Program-made: the position numbers and the translations under genes | Part shown: one piece after another, positions 51,327 to 61,554 of the stretch | Layout of the letters: each line of letters starts with the position of its first letter | Numbering within the stretch: the stretch's first letter is position 1 | The notes under the pieces: generated by a model | Told to the model about the DNA's origin: nothing | Databases searched by the model: none | The model's input: the letters and a program-made list of their open reading frames with translations, nothing else | Assembly (NCBI RefSeq): GCF_039729015.1 | Contig: NZ_CP155792.1 | Span: 1,570,001-1,634,000 of the forward strand | Origin: Blastococcus sp. HT6-30 | Lineage (GTDB): Bacteria > Actinomycetota > Actinomycetes > Mycobacteriales > Geodermatophilaceae | Length of the DNA stretch: 64,000 nucleotides | Reading direction: 5' to 3'

Positions 51327-53354
51327 GTGTCGACCCCGCCCTCGCCAACCGCAGTCGGACCGATCCGGGTGCCGGCCGGGACGACGGCGCAGCAGGCGCT
51401 GAAGGACGCCGGCGTCCCGCTCAAGGGTCCCGATGGGGCCGTGGTCGTCCGCGACCTCGCCACCGGCGACCTCAAGGACCTGGCCTGGACCCCGGACGCC
51501 GACGCCGAGGTGGACCCGGTGGCGGCCGCCAGCGGCGACGGCCGTGCGGTCATCCGGCACTCGGCCGCGCACGTGCTCGCGCAGGCGGTGCAGGACCTGT
51601 TCCCGGGCACCCGCCTGGGCATCGGCCCGCCGGTCGAGAACGGCTTCTACTACGACTTCGACCCCGAGCGCCCGTTCACCCCCGAGGACCTCAAGGCGCT
51701 CGAGAAGCGGATGACCGAGATCGTCCGGGCGGGGCAGCACTTCAGCCGGCGCGAGATCAGCGACGCCGACGCCGAGGCCGAGCTGGCGCACGAGCCCTAC
51801 AAGCTCGAGCTCATCGGCCTCAAGGGCGGTGCTGGTGAGGCGGCCGAGGGGGCCGACGTCGAGGTGGGCAGCGCGCAGCTGACCATGTACGACAACCTCG
51901 ACCCGCGCAGCGGCGACCGGGTGTGGACCGACCTGTGCCGCGGCCCGCACCTGCCGCGGACCTCGGGCATCCCGGCCTTCAGCCTCACCCGCAGCGCTGC
52001 CGCGTACTGGCGCGGCAGCGAGAAGAACCCGCAGCTGCAGCGGGTGTACGGCACCGCCTGGGAGAGCAAGGACGCCCACAAGGCCTACCTGGAGCACCTG
52101 GCCGAGGCCGAGCGGCGCGACCACCGGCGGCTGGGCGCCGAGCTGGACCTGTTCAGCTTCCCCGACGAGATCGGCTCCGGCCTGGCGGTGTTCCACCCCA
52201 AGGGCGGCGTCGTCAAGCGGGAGATGGAGGACTACGTCCGCCGCCGGCACATCGAGGAGGGCTTCGACTACGTCGGCAGCCCGCACATCAGCAAGGGCGG
52301 GCTCTTCGAGACCTCGGGCCACCTGCCGTACTACGAGGACACCATGTTCCCGGCCATGGACCTGGAGAACTCGAAGTACTACCTCAAGGCCATGAACTGC
52401 CCGATGCACAACCTGATCTTCCGGTCGCGCGGGCGGTCCTACCGCGAGCTGCCGCTGCGGTTCTTCGAGTTCGGCTCGGTGTACCGCTACGAGAAGTCCG
52501 GGGTGGTGCACGGCCTGACCCGCGTGCGCGGGCTGACCCAGGACGACTCGCACAGCTACGTCACCCCCGAGCAGGCCCCCGGCGAGATCCGGCACCTGCT
52601 GCACTTCGTGCTGAGCCTGCTGCGGGACTTCGGCCTCGACGACTACTACCTCGAGCTGTCCACCCGGGGGGAATCGGAGAAGTTCATCGGCTCCGACGAG
52701 CAGTGGGCGGAGGCCACCGCCGTCCTGGAGGAGGCTGCGCGCGAGACCGGTCTGGAGCTCGTCCCCGACCCGGGCGGCGCGGCGTTCTACGGGCCCAAGA
52801 TCTCGGTGCAGGCGCGCGACGCCATCGGCCGTACCTGGCAGATGTCGACCATCCAGTACGACTTCAACCAGCCCGCCCGGTTCGGCCTGGAGTACACGAC
52901 CGGCGACGGGTCCCGCCAGCAGCCGGTGATGATCCACTCGGCGAAGTTCGGCTCGATCGAGCGCTTCTTCGGCGTCCTCACCGAGCACTACGCCGGCGCC
53001 TTCCCGGCGTGGCTCGCCCCGGTGCAGGCCGTGGGCATCCCGGTCACCGACGAGCAGGTGCCCTACCTGACCGACGTCGCCCTGAAGCTGCGCGCCCGTG
53101 GCATCCGGGTGGAGATCGACGACTCCGACGACCGGATGCAGAAGAAGATCCGCACCGCGTCGAAGCAGAAGGTGCCCTTCGTGCTCATCGCCGGGGCCAC
53201 CGACGCCGAGGCCGGCGCGGTCTCCTTCCGCTTCCGCGACGGCAGCCAGGACAACGGGGTCGCCGTGGACGACGCCGTCGAGCGGATCGCCGCCTGGATC
53301 GCGGCCCGGAGCAACGCCGACCCGACGGCCGAGAACGCGGCGGTTCCCGGATGA
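51327..53354 (+). CDS. thrS: Threonyl-tRNA synthetase
   Basis: ThrS charges tRNA-Thr. The 675-residue class II enzyme has an N-terminal TGS domain ([17 protein letters not shown]), an editing domain ([20 protein letters not shown] with the H-x3-H metal site and the later Cys in DLCRGPHLP), and the catalytic core. Motif 2 lies in [34 protein letters not shown] follows, and the catalytic zinc Cys sits in [10 protein letters not shown]. Motif 3 lies around [21 protein letters not shown], and the anticodon-binding domain is at the end. GGAG stands 6 bases before the GTG. It leads the conserved thrS-HIT-pgsA-patA-pimA cluster. Confidence 0.97.
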   Translation: MSTPPSPTAVGPIRVPAGTTAQQALKDAGVPLKGPDGAVVVRDLATGDLKDLAWTPDADAEVDPVAAASGDGRAVIRHSAAHVLAQAVQDLFPGTRLGIGPPVENGFYYDFDPERPFTPEDLKALEKRMTEIVRAGQHFSRREISDADAEAELAHEPYKLELIGLKGGAGEAAEGADVEVGSAQLTMYDNLDPRSGDRVWTDLCRGPHLPRTSGIPAFSLTRSAAAYWRGSEKNPQLQRVYGTAWESKDAHKAYLEHLAEAERRDHRRLGAELDLFSFPDEIGSGLAVFHPKGGVVKREMEDYVRRRHIEEGFDYVGSPHISKGGLFETSGHLPYYEDTMFPAMDLENSKYYLKAMNCPMHNLIFRSRGRSYRELPLRFFEFGSVYRYEKSGVVHGLTRVRGLTQDDSHSYVTPEQAPGEIRHLLHFVLSLLRDFGLDDYYLELSTRGESEKFIGSDEQWAEATAVLEEAARETGLELVPDPGGAAFYGPKISVQARDAIGRTWQMSTIQYDFNQPARFGLEYTTGDGSRQQPVMIHSAKFGSIERFFGVLTEHYAGAFPAWLAPVQAVGIPVTDEQVPYLTDVALKLRARGIRVEIDDSDDRMQKKIRTASKQKVPFVLIAGATDAEAGAVSFRFRDGSQDNGVAVDDAVERIAAWIAARSNADPTAENAAVPG

Positions 53355-54043
53355 GCGGGGACAACGCCCCGTACCGCGTGCCGGTGTCCTCCGACGACGG
53401 AGGCCCGGCGACGGTCTTCGAGCACCTCTGGACGCCGTACCGGATGGCCTACATCCGCGGGGAGGGCAAGCCCACCGGCGCCCACGACTGCCCGTTCTGC
53501 GTCATCCCCACCCTCGACGACGAGGAGGGGCTGATCGTGGCCCGCGGCGCCTCGGTGTTCGCAGTCCTGAACCTGTACCCGTACAACGCCGGCCACCTGA
53601 TGCTCGTGCCGTACCGGCACGTGCCCGACTACACCGACCTCACCGCCGACGAGGTGGCCGAGCTCGGCGCCTTCACCCAGACGGCGATGCGGGTGGTGCG
53701 GTCGGTCACCGGCGCGCACGGGTTCAACATCGGGATGAACCAGGGGTCGGTGGCGGGGGCCGGCATCGCCGACCACCTGCACCAGCACGCCGTGCCGCGC
53801 TGGGGTGGCGACACCAACTTCATGCCGGTCATCGGCCTCACCCGGGTGCTTCCGCAGGTGCTGCGGGAGACCCGGGCGCTGCTGGCCACCGCCTGGGCCG
53901 AGCACGTCGTCCCGGCCGGCCCTGGGCCGTCCGCCCGCCCCGCCACCGCTGAGCCGTCCGCCCGCCCCGCCACCGCTGAGCCGTCCGCCCGCCCCGCCAC
54001 CGCTGAGCCGTCCGCCCGCCCCGCCACCCCGACGGAGGCCTGA
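53351..54043 (+). CDS. HIT-domain nucleotide phosphorylase-like protein with repeat tail
   Basis: This is a 230-residue protein of the histidine triad superfamily. The triad is [13 protein letters not shown] (His-x-His-x-His-x). A zinc-type Cys pair sits in DCPFCVIP, and [20 protein letters not shown] is the family N-terminal block. It resembles mycobacterial Rv2613c, an Ap4A phosphorylase in the same operon position. After residue 190 the protein ends in four copies of PSARPATAE (the last partial), a Pro/Ala-rich, probably disordered tail absent from typical members. The ATG overlaps the thrS stop, and pgsA starts directly after its stop. Confidence 0.9.
   Translation: MSGDNAPYRVPVSSDDGGPATVFEHLWTPYRMAYIRGEGKPTGAHDCPFCVIPTLDDEEGLIVARGASVFAVLNLYPYNAGHLMLVPYRHVPDYTDLTADEVAELGAFTQTAMRVVRSVTGAHGFNIGMNQGSVAGAGIADHLHQHAVPRWGGDTNFMPVIGLTRVLPQVLRETRALLATAWAEHVVPAGPGPSARPATAEPSARPATAEPSARPATAEPSARPATPTEA
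53927..54028 (+). repeat. Tandem 27-bp repeats in the HIT gene tail
   Basis: Three perfect 27-base units (53927-53953, 53954-53980, 53981-54007) and a partial fourth (54008-54028) code for PSARPATAE. The identity of the units points to recent expansion by slippage. The array keeps the reading frame. Confidence 0.92.
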
Positions 54044-54661
54044 GTGCTCGGCGTCAACGCCCGGCCCGTCGTGGCGAAGGTGATCAACCCGGTCGTCACC
54101 CGGCTGGCCCGGGTGGGGGTCAGCCCCGACATGGTCACCATCACCGGCACCGTCGGTGCGATCGCCGGGGCCGCCGGGCTCATCGCCACCGGTCACCTCT
54201 TCTGGGGCGCCTTCACCGTCACGGTCTTCGTCCTGCTCGACATGCTCGACGGCGCTCTGGCGCGGCTTCGCGGGGGCGGCTCGGTGTTCGGCGCGGTGCT
54301 GGACTCCACCGGCGACCGCGCCGCCGACGCCGCGATCTTCGGCGCGCTGGTCTGGTGGTTCGCGGGCAGCGGCGACAACCGCCTCCTCGTGCTGCTCGCG
54401 CTGCTCTGCCTCGTGCTCGGCGTCCTCACCTCCTACATCAAGGCGCGCGCCGAGGGCATGGGCCTGGCGTGCGACGTCGGGGTCGTCGAGCGCACCGAGC
54501 GGCTCATCCTCGTCCTGACCGGGACCGGTTTCACCGGCCTCGGCATCCCCTACGCGGTGCACGTGGCCCTCTGGGTGCTGCTGGTCGGCAGCGCGGTCAC
54601 GGTGGGACAGCGCGTGCTCGCCGTGAAGCGCGCCGCCGACGGACGGCGGATCGAGCCGTGA
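54044..54661 (+). CDS. pgsA: Phosphatidylinositol phosphate synthase (CDP-alcohol phosphatidyltransferase)
   Basis: This membrane enzyme (205 residues, about six helices) joins CDP-diacylglycerol and inositol 3-phosphate to give phosphatidylinositol phosphate, in the actinobacterial PgsA1 manner. The family motif D-x2-D-G-x2-A-R-x8-G-x3-D-x3-D is complete in LLDMLDGALARLR and GAVLDSTGDRAAD, supplying the metal-binding Asp residues. The cytoplasmic ARAEGMGLACDVGVVERTERL is typical. The GTG directly follows the HIT stop, and the stop overlaps patA. Cluster context (patA, pimA) supports phosphatidylinositol mannoside synthesis. Confidence 0.93.
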   Translation: MLGVNARPVVAKVINPVVTRLARVGVSPDMVTITGTVGAIAGAAGLIATGHLFWGAFTVTVFVLLDMLDGALARLRGGGSVFGAVLDSTGDRAADAAIFGALVWWFAGSGDNRLLVLLALLCLVLGVLTSYIKARAEGMGLACDVGVVERTERLILVLTGTGFTGLGIPYAVHVALWVLLVGSAVTVGQRVLAVKRAADGRRIEP

Positions 54662-55602
54662 GCGGCGCCCGCGCCCAGGTGGCCGAGCGGCTGGCCGACA
54701 CCGGCTACGCGGCCGGCTGGCGGGCGGTGCGGATGCTGCCCGAGCCGGTCGCCCGAACGCTGTTCGAGCGCGCCGGTGACTGGGCCGCCCGACGGGACGC
54801 CGCCGGGGTGCGGCGGCTGCGGGCCAACCTCGGCGTCGTCACCGGGGGCCGGCTGACCGAGGCGGAGCTCGACGCGCTCACCCGCCGCGCGATGCGGTCC
54901 TACGCGCGCTACTGGCAGGAGGCCTTCCGGCTGCCCGCGCTCGGCGTCGACCGGATCCTCGAGGGCAGCGTCGTGGCGGGGACCGAGCACCTGGCGGCCG
55001 CGCGGGCCCAGGGGCGGGGCATGGTGGTCGCCCTGCCGCACAGCGGGAACTGGGACGCCGCCGGCGTCTGGTTCGTCGACTGGCTCGGTGCGCCGTTCAT
55101 GACGGTGGCCGAGCGGCTCCGGCCGGAGTCCCTCTACCGCCGGTTCCTCGACTACCGCGAAACCCTGGGCATGCGCGTCGTCCCCCTCACCGGCGGCCCC
55201 CGGCCGAGCTCGGAGGTGCTCCGCGACTGGCTGGACGAGGGTGGAGCCAGCTGCCTGCTCGTCGACCGCAACCTCGGGGCGGGTGGCGTCCCGGTCACCT
55301 TCTTCGGCCGGCCGGCCACCATGCCCGGCGGCGCCGCGTTGCTCGCCGACCGCACCGGCGCCGCGCTCCTCCCGGCCGTCTGCCACTTCAGCGAGCAGGG
55401 CTGGCGGATGCGCATCTACCCCGAGGTGCCGGTGCAGGGGCCCGGCCGGCTCAGGGACCGGGTCGCCGGTGCGATGCAGGGCGTCGCCGACGCGTTCGCC
55501 GTCGGCATTGCCGAGCGACCCGAGGACTGGCACATGCTGGGCCGCGTCTGGCCCGACGTGCCGGAGGACCGGCCCCGTCCCGGCGGGGACGAGCTCCGCT
55601 GA
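54658..55602 (+). CDS. patA: Phosphatidylinositol mannoside acyltransferase
   Basis: PatA acylates the mannose of phosphatidylinositol monomannoside on the inner face of the membrane. The 314-residue product belongs to the LpxL/HtrB acyltransferase superfamily. The catalytic H-x4-D motif is in VVALPHSGNWDAAG. Other blocks are the N-terminal DTGYAAGWRAVRMLP, MRSYARYWQEAFRLP, CLLVDRNLGAGGVPVTFFGRPATMPGG and the closing RPEDWHMLGRVWPDV (in part). The GTG at 54658 overlaps the pgsA stop. Its stop and the pimA ATG overlap as TGATG, so the three lipid enzymes are tightly coupled. Confidence 0.92.
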   Translation: MSGARAQVAERLADTGYAAGWRAVRMLPEPVARTLFERAGDWAARRDAAGVRRLRANLGVVTGGRLTEAELDALTRRAMRSYARYWQEAFRLPALGVDRILEGSVVAGTEHLAAARAQGRGMVVALPHSGNWDAAGVWFVDWLGAPFMTVAERLRPESLYRRFLDYRETLGMRVVPLTGGPRPSSEVLRDWLDEGGASCLLVDRNLGAGGVPVTFFGRPATMPGGAALLADRTGAALLPAVCHFSEQGWRMRIYPEVPVQGPGRLRDRVAGAMQGVADAFAVGIAERPEDWHMLGRVWPDVPEDRPRPGGDELR

Positions 55603-56816
55603 TGCGCATCGGCCTGGTCTGCCCGTACCGGTGGGACGTCCCCGGGGGCGTGCAGTACCACGTGCGCGACCTGGCCGAGACGCTGCGCGGCATGGGCCAC
55701 CACGTCGAGGTGCTGACCCCGGCCGAGCGGGAGGAGTCGGTCAGCGATCCGTTCCTCACCTTCGCCGGGCGCACCGTCCCCGTGCCCTACAACGGGTCGA
55801 TGGCGAGCCTGCAGTTCGGGCCGGTGTCGGCCGCGCGAGTGCGCCGCTGGCTGCGCGAGGGCCGCTTCGACGTCGTCCACGTGCACGAGCCGGCCACGCC
55901 CTCGGTGTCGCTGCTGGTGTGCATGATCGCAACCGGCCCCATCGTGGCGACGTTCCACGCGGCGACCACGCGCTCCAAGTGGCTGGCCGCCGTCGGGCCG
56001 ATGACCCGGCCGTGGCTGGAGAAGATCAGCGGCCGGATCGCCGTCTCGGACTTCGCGCGCCGGGTGCAGGTCGAGCACCTCGGCGGCGACGCGGTGATCC
56101 TGCCGAACGGGGTGCACGTGCCGTTCTTCGCCGAGGGCCCGACGCTGCCCGGTCTCGGGCGCGGCGCCGGCGCTCCGCCGACCATCGGCTTCCTGGGCCG
56201 GTACGACGAGCCCCGCAAGGGCCTGCCGGTCCTGCTCGAGGCGATGCACGGCGTGGTCCGGAGCCACCCCGCCGTGCGGCTGCTGGTCGCCGGGCGGGGC
56301 GACGCCGACGAGCTGTGGCGGCTGGTGGGGGAGGAGCTGCGCCCGCACGTGACGCTGCTCGGCGAGATCTCCGAGGCGGAGAAGGCCGCCTTCCTCCGGT
56401 CGGTTGACGTGTACTGCGCGCCCAACCTGCTGGGCGAGTCGTTCGGCGTGATCCTCATCGAGGCGATGGCGGCGGGTGCCCCCATCGTGGCCAGCGACCT
56501 CGACGCGTTCTCCCGCGTCCTCGACGGCGGTGCGGCGGGGGTGCTGGTCCGCCGCAACGACGCCGCGGCCCTGGGGCGGGCGCTGGGCGAGCTCCTCGCC
56601 GACCCGGATCGCCGCGCCGAGCTCGCCGCCCGGGGCTCCGTGGCGGCGGCGCGCTACGACTGGCAGGTGCTCGCCCGCCGCATCCTCGCCGTCTACGAGA
56701 CGGTGCTGCCTCCCGGCGGTGGCGTGGTCACGGCGGGTACCCACGACGACTTCCCGGCGGTGCCGCCGACAGGCACCGCGGCACGACCTCCCCGCATCCT
56801 GCGGCCGCGCCGCTAG
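55602..56816 (+). CDS. pimA: Phosphatidylinositol alpha-mannosyltransferase
   Basis: PimA transfers mannose from GDP-mannose to position 2 of phosphatidylinositol, starting phosphatidylinositol mannoside synthesis. This 404-residue GT-B fold enzyme (GT4 family) has the N-terminal RIGLVCPYRWDVPGGVQYHV with the Gly-Gly loop, HVHEPATPSVSLL, the hinge region PTIGFLGRYDEPRKGLPVLL, and the nucleotide-sugar E-x7-E motif in GESFGVILIEAMAAG (quoted in part). The last 30 residues are Pro-rich. A TAGCCT box overlapping its stop could drive the next gene. Confidence 0.94.
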   Translation: MRIGLVCPYRWDVPGGVQYHVRDLAETLRGMGHHVEVLTPAEREESVSDPFLTFAGRTVPVPYNGSMASLQFGPVSAARVRRWLREGRFDVVHVHEPATPSVSLLVCMIATGPIVATFHAATTRSKWLAAVGPMTRPWLEKISGRIAVSDFARRVQVEHLGGDAVILPNGVHVPFFAEGPTLPGLGRGAGAPPTIGFLGRYDEPRKGLPVLLEAMHGVVRSHPAVRLLVAGRGDADELWRLVGEELRPHVTLLGEISEAEKAAFLRSVDVYCAPNLLGESFGVILIEAMAAGAPIVASDLDAFSRVLDGGAAGVLVRRNDAAALGRALGELLADPDRRAELAARGSVAAARYDWQVLARRILAVYETVLPPGGGVVTAGTHDDFPAVPPTGTAARPPRILRPRR

Positions 56817-56819
56817 CCT
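56814..56819 (+). promoter_or_regulatory. Candidate -10 box (TAGCCT) overlapping the pimA stop
   Basis: TAGCCT starts with the pimA TAG stop and ends 8 bases before the GTG of the next gene, so that gene may have its own leaderless transcript. Confidence 0.4.
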
Positions 56820-56827
56820 CCATCCCC

Positions 56828-57379
56828 GTGACGCCCGAGGCCTGGTTGCTGCTCGCCGCCGGTGTCCTCCTGGTCCTGCTCGCCTGGGCCGGGTGGACCC
56901 TCACCCGCCTGCGGCGGCTCGCCGCGCGGGTGGACCGGGCGTGGGCGACGCTGGACGCCCAGCTGCAGCGCCGGGCGGGGCTGGCCGAGGAGCTCGCCCG
57001 CAGTTACCCGGCGGCCCTGGGTCCGGAGCTGGCCGCCCGGCTGGCCGCCGACGCGGCCGAGGCACGGACCCCGCGGAGCGACGGTGACCGGGAACTGGCC
57101 GAGAACGCGCTCGGCCACGACCTGCACGAGCTGCCGGCCGACCTGCCGGGCGTGCCGGCGGCGCTGCGCGCGGATCTCGCGGGAACCCAGACGCGGGTCG
57201 CGCTGGCCCGGCGGTTCTACAACGACGCGGTCCGGGACACCCGGGAGTTGCGCGGCCACCGGTTCCCGCGCTGGGTCGGACTGCACCGGTCCCACCGGCT
57301 GCCGCGGTACTTCGACATCGACGACCGGCTGGGCGCCGTGATCAGGGACGCCGACCCGGCGGGCCGCCGGTCGGGCTGA
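56828..57379 (+). CDS. LemA-like membrane-anchored protein
   Basis: This 183-residue protein has one N-terminal helix ([20 protein letters not shown]) and then a helical domain. The sequence [23 protein letters not shown] and the later [21 protein letters not shown] resemble the LemA family (helical bundle with R-x2-YN-x2-V). LemA proteins are envelope-associated with unclear function. The similarity is moderate, and the FDIDDR end is shared with actinobacterial homologues found beside pimA. The GTG at 56828 follows a TAGCCT box by 8 bases. It sits between pimA and pdxS, where mycobacteria have a Nudix gene. Confidence 0.7.
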   Translation: MTPEAWLLLAAGVLLVLLAWAGWTLTRLRRLAARVDRAWATLDAQLQRRAGLAEELARSYPAALGPELAARLAADAAEARTPRSDGDRELAENALGHDLHELPADLPGVPAALRADLAGTQTRVALARRFYNDAVRDTRELRGHRFPRWVGLHRSHRLPRYFDIDDRLGAVIRDADPAGRRSG

Positions 57380-57385
57380 CGGCCG

Positions 57386-57391
57386 TAAGAT
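57386..57391 (+). promoter_or_regulatory. Candidate -10 box (TAAGAT) of pdxS
   Basis: TAAGAT is close to TATAAT. It lies 38 bases before the pdxS GTG, giving a leader of about 30 bases with GAAGGCGG as a possible ribosome site. Confidence 0.5.
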
Positions 57392-57429
57392 CGGGCGCAA
57401 CTCATCTCGGCGACCGAAGGCGGACACCA

Positions 57430-58338
57430 GTGGCAGGGCACCTCGACCGGACGGGCAGCGCGACCGGGACCGACCGGGTGAAGCGCGGGATGGCCGAGCA
57501 GCTCAAGGGCGGCGTCATCATGGACGTCGTCACCCCGGAGCAGGCGAAGATCGCCGAGGACGCCGGCGCGGTCGCGGTCATGGCGCTGGAGCGGGTGCCG
57601 GCCGACATCCGCGCCCAGGGCGGCATCGCGCGCATGAGCGACCCCGACATGATCGAGGGCATCATCGGCGCGGTCTCGATCCCCGTCATGGCCAAGGCCC
57701 GCATCGGGCACTTCGTCGAGGCGCAGGTGCTGCAGGCGCTCGGGGTCGACTACATCGACGAGTCCGAGGTGCTGAGCCCCGCCGACGAGGCCCACCACAT
57801 CGCCAAGAGCGAGTTCACCGTGCCGTTCGTGTGCGGCGCCACCGACCTGGGGGAGGCGCTGCGCCGGATCTCCGAGGGCGCGGCGATGATCCGCTCGAAG
57901 GGCGAGGCGGGTACCGGCAACGTCGTCGAGGCGACCCGGCACATGCGTGCCCTGCGCGCGGGGATCAAGCGCCTGGCCACCCTCGACGAGACCGAGCTGT
58001 TCGTCGCCGCGAAGGAGCTGCGCGCGCCGTACGACCTGGTGGCGGAGGTCGCCCGCCTGGGCAAGCTGCCCGTCGTCCTCTTCACCGCCGGTGGCATCGC
58101 CACCCCGGCCGACGCGGCGATGATGATGCAGCTCGGCGCCGAGGGCGTGTTCGTCGGCTCGGGCATCTTCAAGTCCGGCGACCCGGCCCAGCGCGCGGCA
58201 GCGATCGTGCAGGCGACGACGTTCTTCGACGATCCCGACGTCATCGCCAAGGTCTCCCGGAACCTGGGAGAGCCGATGGTGGGCATCGACGTCGCGATGC
58301 TCCCGGAGAGCGAGCGGTACGCCACCCGCGGGTGGTGA
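57430..58338 (+). CDS. pdxS: Pyridoxal 5'-phosphate synthase, lyase subunit
   Basis: PdxS builds PLP from ribose 5-phosphate, glyceraldehyde 3-phosphate and ammonia supplied by PdxT. The 302-residue barrel has [16 protein letters not shown] with its catalytic Asp, the two active Lys residues in [14 protein letters not shown] and [44 protein letters not shown] and [14 protein letters not shown] (read in part). All essential residues are intact. The stop overlaps the GTG of the frameshifted membrane gene that separates it from pdxT. Confidence 0.97.
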   Translation: MAGHLDRTGSATGTDRVKRGMAEQLKGGVIMDVVTPEQAKIAEDAGAVAVMALERVPADIRAQGGIARMSDPDMIEGIIGAVSIPVMAKARIGHFVEAQVLQALGVDYIDESEVLSPADEAHHIAKSEFTVPFVCGATDLGEALRRISEGAAMIRSKGEAGTGNVVEATRHMRALRAGIKRLATLDETELFVAAKELRAPYDLVAEVARLGKLPVVLFTAGGIATPADAAMMMQLGAEGVFVGSGIFKSGDPAQRAAAIVQATTFFDDPDVIAKVSRNLGEPMVGIDVAMLPESERYATRGW

Positions 58339-59433
58339 GCGTGGACGTCCAGCGCCGCATCGCCGGGCTGGACGTCGCGCGCGGGCTGGCCGTCCTCGGC
58401 ATGTTCGCCGCCCACATGAACGTGGGCGGCGAACTGCGGCCGGACCCGCGTACCTGGTCCGCGCTCGTCGACGGCCGCTCGTCGATCCTCTTCGCCACCC
58501 TGGCCGGCGTCTCGGTCGCCCTGCTCTCCGGGCGCACCCGGCCGCCCGCCGGCCGCGAGCTGACCCGGGTGCGGCTGCCGGATCCTCGCCCGCGCGCTCT
58601 GGGTGTTCGCGATCGGCTGGGTACTGCAGCAGCTGGGCACCTTCGTCGCGGTCATCCTCGGCGTCTACGGGGTGCTCTTCGTCCTGGTGCTGCCGTTTCT
58701 CCGCTGGCCGGTGCGCCGGCTGCTCGTCACCGCGGCCGCCGTCGCCGTCGCCGTCCCGCCGCTGCTCGTGGTCGCCGGGCAGGCGCTCACCACCGCGGGG
58801 GTGGCGGACGCGCTCGTCCCCTCGCTGCTGGTCACCGGCTACTACCCGGCGCTGCTGTGGATCGTCTTCGTCCTGGTCGGACTGGCGGTGGGGCGTCTCG
58901 ACCTGTCCTCCGTCGCCGTGCGGCGCCGGGTGGCCGCGACGGGCGGTGTCGCCGCGGTCGTCGGCTACGGCGGTGGCTGGCTCAGCGCGCGGCTGCTGGC
59001 CGGTGGTGTGCCGTCCGCTGGCCCGGAGACCGGCTTCGGCGTCCCGGGGATCGTCAGCATCCGCTGGCTGACCGGCGCCGAACCGCACAGCGGGACCACC
59101 TTCGAGGTCGTCGGCTCCACCGGGTTCGCCCTCCTGGTGGTGGTGGCCTGCCTGCTGGTGGCCGAGCGGCTGCCGCGTCCGGCCGCGCCGTTCGCCGCGG
59201 TGGGGGCGATGGCGCTGACCGTGTACTCCGCCCACCTCCTGGCCATCCGGATCCTCATGGACGCCACGCCGGGCCGGGTGCAGGGCCCGGTGCTGTGGCT
59301 GTGGTTCGCCGGAGCCGCGCTGGTCGGCGCCGTCGTGTGGCGGCGCACGGTGGGCCGCGGACCGCTGGAGTCACTGCTCACCTGGACCTCGAGCCGGGCG
59401 GCCGGGCTCGCCCCGTCGTCCCCGGCCCGCTGA
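58335..59433 (+). pseudogene. Frameshifted membrane acyltransferase-like (HGSNAT/DUF418) gene
   Basis: The gene starts with a GTG at 58335 overlapping the pdxS stop. It reads [21 protein letters not shown], the signature of heparan-alpha-glucosaminide N-acetyltransferase-like/DUF418 membrane proteins. Coding is continuous to about 58577. It then shifts to the +1 frame ([20 protein letters not shown]) and runs to 59433 through several helices ending with [15 protein letters not shown]. One extra C in the CC at 58578-58579 explains the break: removing it joins ...VRL to RIL in one frame, giving about 365 residues. It is either a recent pseudogene or a sequencing error. The normal function of the family in bacteria is unclear. 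Confidence 0.8.
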
Positions 59434-59442
59434 GCGGCGCCG

Positions 59443-59448
59443 TAGCGT
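59443..59448 (+). promoter_or_regulatory. Candidate -10 box (TAGCGT) of pdxT
   Basis: TAGCGT ends 8 bases before the pdxT GTG, allowing leaderless expression independent of the broken upstream gene. Confidence 0.4.
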
Positions 59449-59456
59449 GGGCGGCC

Positions 59457-60115
59457 GTGTCCACCGGCTCCGCACGTCCTGTCATCGGGGTCCTGGCGCT
59501 CCAGGGCGACGTCCGCGAGCACGTGGCCGCGTTGTGGGCCGAGGGCGCCGACCCCCGGCCGGTGCGCCGCCCGGAGGAGCTCGACGGCGTGCACGGCGTC
59601 GTCGTCCCGGGTGGCGAGTCGACGACGATGGCCAGGCTCGCCGGCCGGTTCGGCCTGCTGGAACCCCTGCGGGACGCCGTGCGCGCGGGCCTGCCCGCCT
59701 ACGGCACGTGCGCCGGCATGATCCTGCTGGCCGACCGGCTGCTGGACGCGCCGCCGGACCAGCCGACGATCGGTGGCCTGGATGCCACCGTGCGGCGGAA
59801 CGCCTTCGGCCGGCAGGTCGACTCCTTCGAATCGCGCGTGGATCTGGCCGGTCTGGACGGCGGCGCGCTCCACGCGGTCTTCATCCGGGCGCCGTGGGTC
59901 GAGGAGGCCGGCCCCGGGGTCGAGGTCCTCGGCCGGGTCGTCGGGGGTCCGGCCGACGGTAGGATCGTCGCGGTCCGCCAGGGGAACGTGGTGGCCACCA
60001 GCTTCCACCCGGAGTTGACCGGGGACCGCCGGGTGCACGCGCTGTTCGTCGACATCGTGCGCGGTCACCTGGCCGAGAGGGCCGGCCTGGACGCCGGGGA
60101 CGAGAGGGGACTGCC

Positions 60116-60119
<4 letters not shown>
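59457..60119 (+). CDS. pdxT: Pyridoxal 5'-phosphate synthase, glutaminase subunit
   Basis: PdxT hydrolyses glutamine and channels ammonia to PdxS. The 220-residue class I amidotransferase shows [17 protein letters not shown], the oxyanion segment [16 protein letters not shown], the nucleophile Cys in [24 protein letters not shown], and the His-x-Glu pair in [10 protein letters not shown]. All catalytic residues are intact. The GTG at 59457 follows a TAGCGT box by 8 bases. Its stop overlaps the yebC start. Confidence 0.96.
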
Positions 60120-60877
<758 letters not shown>

Positions 60878-60941
60878 CGCCCGGGCGAGGCGGTCGACGA
60901 GCCCGTGGGCGTGTTGCGGGCGCGCGCCGGGAGCTTGCGGT

Positions 60942-60947
60942 TAGCGT
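60942..60947 (+). promoter_or_regulatory. Candidate -10 box (TAGCGT) of ruvCAB
   Basis: TAGCGT lies immediately upstream of the SOS box. A start about 7 bases downstream would fall inside that box, so a bound LexA would block initiation. Confidence 0.45.
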
Positions 60948-60950
60948 AGG

Positions 60951-60966
60951 TCGAACAAGCGTTCGG
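60951..60966. promoter_or_regulatory. LexA-type SOS box upstream of ruvC
   Basis: The 16 bases TCGAACAAGCGTTCGG match the actinobacterial/Bacillus SOS box CGAAC-N4-GTTCG exactly in both half-sites. It lies 19-34 bases before the ruvC ATG and just after the TAGCGT -10 box. This predicts repression of ruvCAB by LexA and induction by DNA damage, as known for ruv genes in mycobacteria. Confidence 0.8.
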
Positions 60967-60984
60967 TTCGGCGGAAGGCTTCTC

Positions 60985-61554
60985 ATGCGGGTGCTCGGCA
61001 TCGACCCGGGTCTCACCCGGTGCGGCTGGGGTGTGGTCGACGGGCGTCCCGGCGCGCGTCCCTCGGCGATCGGGGTCGGCGTGGTCCGCACCGTGCCGGA
61101 GCTCGACCTGGAGCTGCGGCTGCTGGAGCTGCACACCGCGGTGACGGCGCTCCTGCGCGAGCACCGGCCCGACGTCGTGGCGATCGAGCGGGTCTTCACC
61201 CAGAACAACAGGGGCACCGCCACGGGGACGGCGCAGGCGGCCGGCGTCGCCGCGCTCGCCGCGGCGCAGGCCGACCGGCCGGTCGCCTGGCACACCCCCA
61301 GCGAGGTCAAGGCGGCCATCTCCGGCAACGGCCGCGCGGACAAGGATCAGGTCACCCTGATGGTCACCCGGGTCCTCGGGCTCGCCGCCGCCCCCAAGCC
61401 GGCCGACGCCGCCGACGCGCTGGCCCTCGCGGTCTGCCACGCATGGCGCGGCCCGGCCCAGCAGCGGCTGCGCACCGCCGCGATCGCCGGCGGCATCGGC
61501 GCCCCCGTGCGCGCCACCACGCTGCCGCGCTGGACGGGGGTGGCGGCCCGATGA
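60985..61554 (+). CDS. ruvC: Holliday junction resolvase RuvC
   Basis: RuvC cuts four-way DNA junctions symmetrically as a dimer. The 189-residue product has the catalytic Asp7 in [16 protein letters not shown], the catalytic Glu in [24 protein letters not shown] (in part), and the last acidic pair in [17 protein letters not shown]. The C-terminal 35 residues extend past the E. coli protein. The ATG at 60985 is used. An SOS box precedes it. It overlaps ruvA by 4 bases in a ruvC-ruvA-ruvB operon. Confidence 0.96.
   Translation: MRVLGIDPGLTRCGWGVVDGRPGARPSAIGVGVVRTVPELDLELRLLELHTAVTALLREHRPDVVAIERVFTQNNRGTATGTAQAAGVAALAAAQADRPVAWHTPSEVKAAISGNGRADKDQVTLMVTRVLGLAAAPKPADAADALALAVCHAWRGPAQQRLRTAAIAGGIGAPVRATTLPRWTGVAAR

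Noticed and set aside
51272-51838. A GTG 8 bases after the TAGGCT box upstream of thrS, opening an out-of-frame leaderless frame
   Set aside because: The frame overlaps thrS deeply and its sequence is low-complexity; thrS has its own ribosome site and conserved TGS start at 51327.
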